The position numbers and the translations under genes were made by a program. The notes beneath the pieces are model-generated. The model did no database searches and had not been told where the DNA came from. It worked only from the letters and a program-made list of their open reading frames with translations. A DNA stretch of 64,000 bases, taken from Phycisphaerales bacterium (lineage in GTDB: Bacteria; Planctomycetota; Phycisphaerae; Phycisphaerales; UBA5793). The stretch spans positions 1 through 64,000 of the forward strand of contig JADZAS010000005.1 of assembly GCA_020852515.1 (NCBI GenBank), in the 5' to 3' direction. Position 1 is the first letter of the stretch, and every line of letters starts with the position of its first letter. Shown here piece after piece: positions 7,524 through 15,209 of this stretch.

Positions 7524-8318
7524 ATGAGCGGCGATTCGCTGCGCAAGGTGAAATCCGGCGACCCGCTCCGAATTCCCGCAGGGGCCTACAACGCCTTCGT
7601 CGATGCAGCCGTCGATCTGCGCCGGCGCCAGCACGAGGAATCCCGCGAACCCCAGCGCCTGCGGCGCGACAACGACGTGATTCTCGTGCTCAATTCGACG
7701 GGTTCAACGGTCAACCGCTTCGGCGTGCTGGCGATCACGGACCCGATCATCGCCCCCACTGACGCACTCGAACTCGAACGCGTGGCATTCACCGGAGTAG
7801 TTCCAGCCGCCGAGCACGCCGGGAAGTTCGCAATTCTCCTCGAAACCGCCGCGCCCGGCGCCATCGTCCGCGCCGCCATGGGCGGCGTGGTGCCTGTCAA
7901 GATCGGCATGGCCAGCAGTGATGACGAATTTGCCGATGTGTCGCCGGGCCTGACGGATCGACTGCTCAGCGGCGACAGCGGCGCTGCGCAGATCCTCTGG
8001 GTGGAAAGTTCGATCAGCACGCTCAGGCAGGCGATTGTCCGACTGCCCGCCGGTTGCGCGGCCGTCTGCCTCGCCGGCGCGAGCGGACTGGCGTTCGACG
8101 CCAGCGGCTGTCTCAAGATCGACACCAACGTCAACAGCACCGTGCAACTCACGCTCGTCACCGGCGTCACCCACGCGATCGTCGGCAACGTCCTGCGCAT
8201 CACGGCCCAGCGATCGATCATCACGCTCTCGCGCAACGTGGCCGGCGTGGTCATCGGCGTCGGCGCCACGCCCACCACGGACCAGACCAGCGATGTCAAC
8301 CTCGAAAGTTGTCCGTGA
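7524..8318 (+). CDS. Unrecognised late phage protein
   Basis: 264 residues from the ATG at 7524; the frame is open further up but that part overlaps the antisense acetyltransferase. The N-terminal 60 residues are helical and charged (LRKVKSGDPLRIPAGAYNAF, then many R/E/Q). Residues about 65-160 look like a small beta-barrel, with 'VNRFGVLAITDPIIAPTDAL' and several V/I-rich strands. The C-terminal 100 residues are a T/N/V-rich beta region with C-x-x-x-C-L near 177. No signal peptide or membrane segment. The stop overlaps the next ATG (TGATG), so both are translated together. Function unknown; possibly a tail-tip or fibre protein. Confidence 0.45.
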   Translation: MSGDSLRKVKSGDPLRIPAGAYNAFVDAAVDLRRRQHEESREPQRLRRDNDVILVLNSTGSTVNRFGVLAITDPIIAPTDALELERVAFTGVVPAAEHAGKFAILLETAAPGAIVRAAMGGVVPVKIGMASSDDEFADVSPGLTDRLLSGDSGAAQILWVESSISTLRQAIVRLPAGCAAVCLAGASGLAFDASGCLKIDTNVNSTVQLTLVTGVTHAIVGNVLRITAQRSIITLSRNVAGVVIGVGATPTTDQTSDVNLESCP

Positions 8319-9259
8319 TGCCCCTCATCCTCGGTCCATCCGGCAACAAACTCCTGCTCGGCCCGACCGGTCTGCCGGCGACGAGCACGAGATGCTGCTG
8401 CTGCAAGGAGGGTGTCGACTGCCCGCACTGCCTGTGCTGCGAGTGCTGGGTGTGTGGCGATGGGATCAAGCACGCGCTGCCCACGGCCGGCTGCCACAAC
8501 GCCAGCGGCAAGGCATGCCTGACCGTGACGCTCAGCGGCCTGACGTTCGTGACCAACTGCCGCACGTTCCGCAACAACAACTGCGTCGCCGCGCCGGGCA
8601 CGTGGGCTTCGTACAAATACCTCTCCGCCGCCATGCCCGATCTGGTGCTGCCCTTCAACTGGAACGACGGCGCGCACACGCCCATCCGCGATCCCGACCT
8701 GCCGTGCGCTGAGATCCTACCCGGCACAGTCTGCCGCCAGTGGCACATGTGCGTCGTCCTGCCCGACACCGGCATCGACGCGACACAGTACGCCAACGCC
8801 AACTGCACCGGCACGAGCAACACGTTCAGCGTGCTGATCACCAGCGCCGTTCTCGACTACCAGGTCGTCGGCACCACGCGCCGCTTCGTCCTCTGGGTCA
8901 CCGCCTCACCCGCCGGCACGATTCCCATCCCGATCTTCTTCGGCGCAGCGAGTTTCGACGCTCGCCAATGTGCGAATTACTCATCGTGGCCGCTGGTCAT
9001 CCCTAACGGGCTGAGCAGCACCGCCTGTCTGTGCGGTGGGTCCGGCACCGCGATGCACCCGGCGGCGACGGGCGGAACAGCGACGTTGACGATGGCGTGC
9101 GATACGGATTGCAGTGGTTTCGACGGCGGTGCGGGGCTGGCAGCAATCGAAGCGTCGGGGCCGCAGATTGCTTCACACCGATTTGCGGATGCGGCCGCGA
9201 TCGATCGGGCTGAAGCGCGCGAGGAACGGCGGTGCGGATGTCGACGGCGGGGCCGCTGA
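8318..9259 (+). CDS. Cysteine-rich late phage protein
   Basis: 313 residues from the ATG at 8318, overlapping the previous stop (TGATG). After a 27-residue glycine/proline leader comes an extraordinary cluster, C-C-C-C-K-E-G then C-x-x-C-x-C-C-x-C-x-x-C (about residues 27-47). More than a dozen single cysteines are spread through the beta-rich body, many beside asparagine. The end (after about 290) is basic and arginine-rich. No signal peptide. The density of Cys implies metal binding or disulfides. As last gene of the module it may be a fibre or adhesin. No family recognised. Confidence 0.5.
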   Translation: MPLILGPSGNKLLLGPTGLPATSTRCCCCKEGVDCPHCLCCECWVCGDGIKHALPTAGCHNASGKACLTVTLSGLTFVTNCRTFRNNNCVAAPGTWASYKYLSAAMPDLVLPFNWNDGAHTPIRDPDLPCAEILPGTVCRQWHMCVVLPDTGIDATQYANANCTGTSNTFSVLITSAVLDYQVVGTTRRFVLWVTASPAGTIPIPIFFGAASFDARQCANYSSWPLVIPNGLSSTACLCGGSGTAMHPAATGGTATLTMACDTDCSGFDGGAGLAAIEASGPQIASHRFADAAAIDRAEAREERRCGCRRRGR

Positions 9260-9282
9260 AACGGGGGTCGCACGCTGGCCCG

Positions 9283-9507
9283 TCAATTCACCTCCGCGTG
9301 CTCCTGCTGCGCGCAGTGTTTGCAGCAATAGACGGTCTCATCGTCGGCTTCCACTCCTTGACCGATGACGCGGCAACCGCAATGGGCACACGTCGGCGCC
9401 AACGCTTGGATGGCGCACTCGAAACTGTCGAAGAAGTGCGACTGGCCGTCCTTGATGACCTCCATCGGTTTACTGTATTCATTACCGCAGGTTTCGCACC
9501 GTTCCAT
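9283..9507 (-). CDS. Small zinc-ribbon / metallothionein-like protein
   Basis: 74 residues with AAGGGA upstream of the ATG at 9507. Cysteines come in C-E-T-C near the start, C-A-H-C-G-C in the middle (residues 40-45) and C-C-K-H-C near the end (61-65), enough for one or two zinc sites. The sequence 'HFFDSFECAIQALAPTCAHC' is typical of a small, widely distributed bacterial protein of unknown function with the same cysteine layout. Convergent with the phage module, it probably marks the first chromosomal gene beyond it. Confidence 0.75.
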   Translation of the reverse strand: MERCETCGNEYSKPMEVIKDGQSHFFDSFECAIQALAPTCAHCGCRVIGQGVEADDETVYCCKHCAQQEHAEVN

Positions 9508-9810
9508 GATGTGGTCCCTTCTGGACGGGTTGAGCGCGAAGCGCTCGCGTGACGCCTCTCCCATCTTTGGAAGATTATCGCAACGGTGCGCCCGCCGGCT
9601 GCGGATTCTGCCCAGTGTGCCCTCGGCTAATGGCGTAGCTGAGCTTCGAGGGCTCCCAAGAATCATCGAGCCCTGCGGGCGGCGGACACAGGGAAACCGC
9701 GCTGGTCCACAACGGGCGTCTCTGCAAATTGCCTCTCTGGAAGCGTTTACCGGACGGGACATAGAATCCCGCGATCCGGGCTGTCCCGACCCACGCAGGA
9801 ACACCCCATC
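9508..9810. other. Divergent intergenic region, no gene seen
   Basis: 303 nt between two divergently transcribed small genes, so promoters for both are expected here. I see no convincing ORF, RNA gene, repeat or attachment site. It is the first non-coding gap to the right of the phage module and would be the place to look for the right attachment site once the left end is known. Confidence 0.4.
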
Positions 9811-10161
9811 ATGGCCGTTTTCATTGTGCGCCAGACCGGCGAACGCGCGTTCTACTTTGCGGCGTACGCCATCTTCGGCCCGCGATTGGTTCAGAGCGGG
9901 GTGTATTCGACCCGCGAAGCCACCATTCAGGCGGTGAAGAACTGTCGTTCCCTCGCGGCGGACGAGGCACACTACCAAAGGCACGACCCCGGCCCGGACA
10001 AGCACTACTTTGACATGACGGACACAGGCAGCGCGTATCTCGCCACGAGCGATACGTTCAGCACGGCGCGCCGGCGCGATGAGACCCTCAGCTACTGCCG
10101 TGAGCGACTCCCGATAGCCGGAATGGCTGACGAGACGGTTGCTTCGGCCGGACCGGGCTGA
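9811..10161 (+). CDS. YegP/DUF1508-like small protein
   Basis: 116 residues with an AGGAAC site before the ATG. Residues about 10-50 read 'RAFYFAAYAIFGPRLVQSGV' then 'YSTREATIQAVKNC', which matches the DUF1508 pattern: a three-strand sheet with a Y-x-x-x-x-x-x-x-x-x-x-V-K helix after an S-x-x-Y-x-S turn. The last 40 residues, rich in R, S and T, are outside the domain. Biochemical role of this family is not known. Stand-alone gene, flanked by long non-coding gaps. Confidence 0.5.
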   Translation: MAVFIVRQTGERAFYFAAYAIFGPRLVQSGVYSTREATIQAVKNCRSLAADEAHYQRHDPGPDKHYFDMTDTGSAYLATSDTFSTARRRDETLSYCRERLPIAGMADETVASAGPG

Positions 10162-10452
10162 AGCACGATCGGATCGGACGCGCGAGATGATTGCTCCCGG
10201 GGGCGAACAAGTATTCGGCCGAGCTGCCCTTGCCGCGTGCCATCTGGCTTCTCCGTTCTGCGGACGACGGCATGGCACCGCACAATGCTAACTCCATGCT
10301 GCCGGTGCTTCTCGCCAGCCTTGCCACCATCAGCTGCAGTAATGCGACTGCTGTGCTGAACCGACGACCGATCGCTTCATATTGATGCAAAGCCGCTACA
10401 GGCGCCTCCGCGTTTGTGCTCGCGCTCACCCCGGCCTACACTGCGTTACCAC

Positions 10453-12318
10453 ATGCGCGATGATCCTGAACGAACCGCACGCTCGGACCAGGGCCTGCCG
10501 GTTGCGCCGTCTATGTCCGACGCGATCCGATCTGTGGCGGCGCCAGAGCCGGTCCAGCCGGTCGATCGCCGCGTTCTCTGGATCACGTTTATTTCGGTTA
10601 TCATCGCTGGGGGGGCGGCGCTCGCGGCACAGGTCCTGATGCACCTCATCTGGTTCATCACGGGCCTCTGCTTTCATGGCACGCTGTCGCTTCACCCGCA
10701 GACGCCGCTAGATCACCATCTTGGCGTGTGGGTCATTGCCATTCCCGTCATCGGAGGCGTCATCGTCGGCGTCATGGCCCGCTACGGCTCTCGCGCCATT
10801 CGCGGCCACGGCATCCCTGAGGCGATGGAGCGAGTGATCCAGGACCAGAGCCGCATTCCGCCGCGACTCACATTCCTCAAGCCACTCAGCTCCGCCATCG
10901 CGATCGGGACCGGCGGACCATTCGGCGCTGAAGGACCCATCATCGCCACCGGCGGGGCGCTCGGTTCGCTCATCGGCCAACTGCTGCGCACGACCGCATC
11001 GGAGCGCAAGACGCTGCTCGCTGCCGGCGCCGCGGCTGGCATGGCCGCGACCTTCGGCTCGCCGGTTTCCGCCGTCTTGCTCGCCATCGAACTACTTCTG
11101 TTCGAGTTCCGCCCGCGCTCTCTGGTCCCCGTTACGATGGCCTGCGTCACTGCCACAGGGATTCGCTGGATTTTCGAGGGAACCGACCCGGTCTTCCTCA
11201 TGCCAGACCTCCAGCGATCGGGCGGCGAGGCGCTCGCGGTCTACGCGCTCATCGGTGGGCTGGTCGGCCTCGCCAGCGTCGTCGTCACCCGCACGGTTTA
11301 TGCCATTGAAGATTGCTTTGAACGATTGCCCATCCACTGGATGTGGTGGCCCGCCATCGGCGGCCTTGTCGTCGGGTTTGTCGGCTACTTCTTCCCGCGA
11401 ACACTCGGCGTCGGCTACTACAACATTTCCGACATCGTCTCAGGCAACCTGATGCTCGCTGCAGTCGCCTCTCTCGCGCTGTGGAAATTCATCTCGTGGT
11501 CTATCGCGCTTGGAAGCGGAACCTCCGGCGGAACCCTCGCGCCACTGTTCACGATCGGGGGCGCGCTCGGCGCACTCGTGGGGACCGCAGCCGATGCGCT
11601 CATCCCGGGGGCGGACGTTGATCCGCGCATCGCGGCCCTCGTGGGCATGGCCGCCATCTTCGCCGGCGCCTCACGGGCCATGCTCACCAGCGCCGTCTTC
11701 GCATTTGAGACCACTCTACAACCGCTCGGACTGCTTCCCATCCTTGGCGGGTGCGCCGCTTCGTTTCTGATCTCGTCGCTGCTGATGCGCAACACCATCA
11801 TGACCGAGAAGATCGTCCGCCGCGGCGTGCGAGTCCCCACTGAGTACGAAGCTGACTTCTTTGCGCAGGTTCTGGTGCGTGAAGTCCTCACGAAAGACCT
11901 TATTACGCTTCGCGCCGATCAGACGATCGGCGAAGTGCGCGAGTGGATGCACTCCCACACCCGCGAGGCGTCGCACCAGGGCTATCCCGTGCTAGACGAA
12001 CTCAGCGTGCTGCATTCGGTCATTACCCGCAAGCAGATCATGGACCCCGCCCATGATCCTCGCGCTGCGATCGCCACACTGGCCACCAAGCCGCCGGTCG
12101 TCGTGTATCAGGACAACACGCTGCGCGATGCCGCCGACCACATGGTCCGTCACGACATTGGCCGCCTGCCGGTCATTGATCGGAACACATCGAAGCTTGT
12201 GGGAATTGTGACCCGAAGTGATCTGCTCAGCGCCCATAGCAAACGATTGTCCGAAACCGATCACGCGGAGCGCCACCTCTCTTGGAGTTCACTGCTCGCG
12301 CGCGGCAAACAGAAGTGA
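10453..12318 (+). CDS. ClC family chloride channel or antiporter with CBS domains
   Basis: 621 residues from the ATG at 10453; an in-frame ATG at 10513 or GTG at 10414 are alternatives, none with a clear ribosome binding site. The membrane part (residues about 40-420) has all ClC filter motifs: G-H-G-I-P-E, then G-G-P-F-G-A-E-G-P with the gating glutamate, and G-T-S-G-G-T-L-A-P. Residues about 465-610 are a pair of CBS domains (second one with 'DIGRLPVIDRNTSKLVGIVT') that usually bind adenine nucleotides and gate transport. It moves chloride or exchanges it for protons. Monocistronic; a decayed cation antiporter follows. Confidence 0.93.
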   Translation: MRDDPERTARSDQGLPVAPSMSDAIRSVAAPEPVQPVDRRVLWITFISVIIAGGAALAAQVLMHLIWFITGLCFHGTLSLHPQTPLDHHLGVWVIAIPVIGGVIVGVMARYGSRAIRGHGIPEAMERVIQDQSRIPPRLTFLKPLSSAIAIGTGGPFGAEGPIIATGGALGSLIGQLLRTTASERKTLLAAGAAAGMAATFGSPVSAVLLAIELLLFEFRPRSLVPVTMACVTATGIRWIFEGTDPVFLMPDLQRSGGEALAVYALIGGLVGLASVVVTRTVYAIEDCFERLPIHWMWWPAIGGLVVGFVGYFFPRTLGVGYYNISDIVSGNLMLAAVASLALWKFISWSIALGSGTSGGTLAPLFTIGGALGALVGTAADALIPGADVDPRIAALVGMAAIFAGASRAMLTSAVFAFETTLQPLGLLPILGGCAASFLISSLLMRNTIMTEKIVRRGVRVPTEYEADFFAQVLVREVLTKDLITLRADQTIGEVREWMHSHTREASHQGYPVLDELSVLHSVITRKQIMDPAHDPRAAIATLATKPPVVVYQDNTLRDAADHMVRHDIGRLPVIDRNTSKLVGIVTRSDLLSAHSKRLSETDHAERHLSWSSLLARGKQK

Positions 12319-12406
12319 CGGGACGCATGTCATAGATGAAGCCCCGGGAAGACGCGAAGCTGGCAACCTCGCTCGGCGCCGTGGGCCAGCCGGCACGCCG
12401 CTCTGA

Positions 12407-12967
12407 TCGCACCGGAGCCTTGTCGGCGACATCGAACTCGCACAGCAGGCGGCGGAAGTCGGCGTGATCCTGCTCATGTTCGGCGTGGGCCTGCACTTTC
12501 AACTTAAGGATTTCATGGCCGTACGAAGCGTGGCGGTCCCTGGGGCACTTGGACAGAGCATCATCGCCACTCTCGCGACGCTGCTCGTTTTTCACCTGCT
12601 GGGCTGGCCGCTCAGGTCCGGCCTTGTTCTTGGTATAGCGATGGCGGTGGCGAGCACGGTCGTGCTCCTGCGCGTCCTGATGGACGAGCACTTGCTCCAC
12701 ACAACCCATGGGCACATCGCCGTGGGCTGGCTCTTCGTCGAAGACATCATGACGGTGCTCGTACTCGTGCTCATTCCAGTCTTCGCGACTCTCTCCGATG
12801 CCGGGTTGGATTCGGAAGACGCGATCTCGGGTCTGGCCACGATCGGCTGGGCGGTGATGCGGCTGGCGGCGCTGATCGCGATTGTGCTCCTCGCGGGCGT
12901 GCTGGACTCATCGGTCGCGTCGCGTACCATTGTGCCATTCCCGCGTTGGGGAGTAGCCGCCCGTTGA
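12407..12967 (+). pseudogene. Remnant of a Kef/YbaL-type cation:proton antiporter
   Basis: The frame reads V-G-D-I-E-L-A-Q-Q-A-A-E-V-G then 'VILLMFGVGLHFQLKDF', a hallmark of CPA2 antiporters (KefB, YbaL). It continues through four to five membrane helices including 'GWLFVEDIMTVLVLVLIP'. But the frame is blocked by a stop at 12404 just upstream, there is no start before the conserved part, and the N-terminal helix is missing (a degraded piece is discernible in another frame). After about residue 170 homology ends abruptly and the rest of the transporter and the TrkA domains are absent. Normal size is over 550 residues. A dead gene. Confidence 0.8.
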
Positions 12968-13124
12968 TACGGGTGCGTTCATCGTCAGGACGGTTGGCGC
13001 CTTTCGGCCGACCCGGTGACGCAGGTGGGCACTGGCCCCGGCAAGACCATCGCGACCGTGAGCGCACTGATCGGAGTGCGGCTCGCGTTCGCTCGATCGT
13101 CCTCCGACGCCGGAACACCAGACC

Positions 13125-14774
13125 ATGTCATCTCTTGCTACTGTGGCCCCCGCGGTTTCGCCGTGGGTGTACGCGGGGTTCATCGGGATCGTCCTGCTCC
13201 TGCTCGCCATCGACCTGGGAGTCTTCAACCGCAAAGCGCACGCCCCGAGCAGGCGCGAAGCCGTCGGCTGGTCAGCGGTGTGGATATCGCTCGCCCTGCT
13301 CTTCAGCGGCGTCGTCTACTTCCTGTATGAGAATAACACCCTCGGCCTGGGCCGCGCGGTGCCGGTCGTCGGTTCGGCCGGGGAGACCACGACGCTTGAT
13401 GGCGCCGGCGCGGTGAAGGTCTACCTGACGGCCTACCTCGTCGAGAAGTCCCTTTCGATCGACAACGTCTTCGTCATCGCGATGATCTTCTCGTCGCTGG
13501 CGATTCCGGTGGCCTTTCAGCACCGCGTGCTCTACTGGGGCATTCTCGGCGCGCTGGTGATGCGCGGTCTGATGATCGGCGTCGGTTCGAAGGTCATCGC
13601 CGAGTTCTCCTGGATCGTCTATCTGTTCGGCGGCCTCCTCGTCGTCTCGGCCCTGAGAATGGCCTTCTCGCGCGAGGATGCTCACGACCCGAGGCGCGGC
13701 CGACTGGTGCGGCTCATGGGCCGCATCATCCCGCTGAGCGCCGATCTGGACGGGCAGCGGCTCATCTCGCCTATCGGCGGGGTCTGGCATGCGACGCCCC
13801 TGCTGGTGGCGCTAGTGGTCATCGAAGCGACCGACCTCATGTTCGCGGTGGACTCGATCCCCGCCGTCTTCGCCATCACCGGCGATCCCTTCATCGTGTT
13901 CACCTCGAACATCATGGCGATCCTCGGCCTGCGCTCGCTCTACTTCTGCCTCGCCTCGGCGATGATGCAGTTCCGCTACCTCAAGAGCGCGCTCGTGGCG
14001 GTGCTGCTGTTCGTGGGCATCAAGATGTGCCTCGTGCACACCGCGTGGAAGATCCCCGCCGAAATCTCTCTGGCGGTCATTCTCGGGCTGCTCATCTCGG
14101 GCATCACGGCTTCGCTGCTGGCGCGCGTCGGCGCATCCGAAACGCCCGTCGAGGAAGGTCTCGTGCCCGATGTGCGGCGCCGGCCGGCGTCGGCGGTGGA
14201 CGCCTGGCGCCTGGCGATCGCCCTGTGGCGGTCCAATCGCACGCTTCGCCGCGTGGCCGTGCTGACGGTCGGTTCGCTCCTCGTACTCACGGGCCTGGTG
14301 ATCTCGCCGCTGCCCGGACCGGGGCTGACAATCCTGGGACCGCTTGGCATCGGCATTCTCGCCAGCGAGTTCCTCTGGGCACGGCGGATCGCGCGGCACG
14401 CGGTCGTGCGCGAACGGAGTCTTCGCTCCCGCCTCGATGCGGTTCTCATCCGCTTTCCGCGGCTGCTCATCATTCCCGCAGTAGCGCTACTCTGGTTCGC
14501 CGCAATGGCGCTGAGCAGGTATACCGAGCTTCCGTCGTGGGCCATGTGGTCGCTCACGGTGCCGATCCTGACGCCCATGCTCTATGTGCTCTACCGGTGG
14601 CACAAGGTGCGCGCCGGCAGGCGACGGGCTGCCGCCGCGATTGAACGCGGCGATTCAAGACGAATCGGCGTTGGCGAATCAACCGGATCATCGATTGTCA
14701 CTTCGTTCCACTCCGGCCCGCGCGCCACTGAAGCCGCGGTCCATCGTCCCCATCCTTCAAGGAGAAGTTCGTGA
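13125..14774 (+). CDS. TerC family membrane protein fused to a PGPGW domain
   Basis: 549 residues. Residues about 10-335 are TerC/Alx: 'VLLLLAIDLGVFNRKAH', 'E-K-S-L-S-I-D-N-V-F', and 'VIEATDLMFAVDSIPAVFAI' with the conserved acidic residues in membrane helices linked to Mn2+ export and redox-metal tolerance. Residues about 380-460 form a second unit with 'SPLPGPGLTILGPLGIGILA' followed by S-E-F-L-W-A-R-R, the signature of the small PGPGW transmembrane family. A basic tail follows. Such fusion suggests joint function at the membrane. The next gene overlaps the stop (GTGA), so the two are co-translated. Confidence 0.9.
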   Translation: MSSLATVAPAVSPWVYAGFIGIVLLLLAIDLGVFNRKAHAPSRREAVGWSAVWISLALLFSGVVYFLYENNTLGLGRAVPVVGSAGETTTLDGAGAVKVYLTAYLVEKSLSIDNVFVIAMIFSSLAIPVAFQHRVLYWGILGALVMRGLMIGVGSKVIAEFSWIVYLFGGLLVVSALRMAFSREDAHDPRRGRLVRLMGRIIPLSADLDGQRLISPIGGVWHATPLLVALVVIEATDLMFAVDSIPAVFAITGDPFIVFTSNIMAILGLRSLYFCLASAMMQFRYLKSALVAVLLFVGIKMCLVHTAWKIPAEISLAVILGLLISGITASLLARVGASETPVEEGLVPDVRRRPASAVDAWRLAIALWRSNRTLRRVAVLTVGSLLVLTGLVISPLPGPGLTILGPLGIGILASEFLWARRIARHAVVRERSLRSRLDAVLIRFPRLLIIPAVALLWFAAMALSRYTELPSWAMWSLTVPILTPMLYVLYRWHKVRAGRRRAAAAIERGDSRRIGVGESTGSSIVTSFHSGPRATEAAVHRPHPSRRSS

Positions 14775-15055
14775 AGCGTTTCATCCTCAAGTTCGTCTTC
14801 GTTGTCGGCTCACCTGTGCTCACCTACGGGCTGCTCACCGCCGGCGCGGCGGGAAAGGATCACCTGGGCGGCCGCCTCCTTCAGATCTCCGGCGGCTTCC
14901 TGGCCCTGCTGTGGCTGACGGGCACCTTCCTGCTGCTCGGCACGTTCATGACAAGAGCGGCCGGCTACCGCGTGCCCGACCGCGCTCCAACCGCCTCGTG
15001 TATCGAATCCTCGCCGTCGGGCCAGCAGAAGGAACAGGAAGAATCCGAGTTATGA
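14771..15055 (+). CDS. Small membrane protein coupled to the TerC-PGPGW gene
   Basis: 94 residues from a GTG that overlaps the upstream stop and has AAGGAGA ahead of it. Two hydrophobic segments, residues about 4-26 (FILKFVFVVGSPVLTYGLLT) and about 38-60 (ISGGFLALLWLTGTFLLLGT), are joined by a short loop with K-D-H. The tail is polar (S, Q, E). No family recognised. Close coupling implies that it works with the TerC-PGPGW protein, perhaps as an accessory subunit. Confidence 0.6.
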   Translation: MKRFILKFVFVVGSPVLTYGLLTAGAAGKDHLGGRLLQISGGFLALLWLTGTFLLLGTFMTRAAGYRVPDRAPTASCIESSPSGQQKEQEESEL

Positions 15056-15209
15056 AGTTGCGCGCGGGCCGACAGAGCAGTGGCCAGGGGTTCGATGGCA
15101 AAACCTCACGGCTGCGCACGACAACGCGAGTACGTCATCCAGGCGAGGATGATGGCCAGCGCCAACGTCATTGACAACTGTACGTCGGTTCAACCAGTGC
15201 GCTACGGCA

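Larger units (their letters stand above)
1..9259 (+). mobile_element. Tailed-phage structural (head completion and tail) module, partial prophage
   Basis: Fourteen plus-strand genes with overlapping or touching stops and starts follow the standard order of a long-tailed phage: head decoration, head closure, tail terminator, tail tube, tail chaperone, minor tail protein, tape measure, distal tail proteins. One minus-strand acetyltransferase gene interrupts the block. The left end is outside the window. Portal, terminase, protease and major capsid would be expected further left. No integrase, repressor, lysis gene or attachment repeat is visible inside the window. It could be a complete prophage extending leftward, a remnant, or a domesticated particle such as a gene transfer agent. 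Confidence 0.85.

Noticed and set aside
12968-13124. Continuation of the Kef-type antiporter in another frame
   Set aside because: All three frames were read; none shows transporter helices or the TrkA domain after the break.
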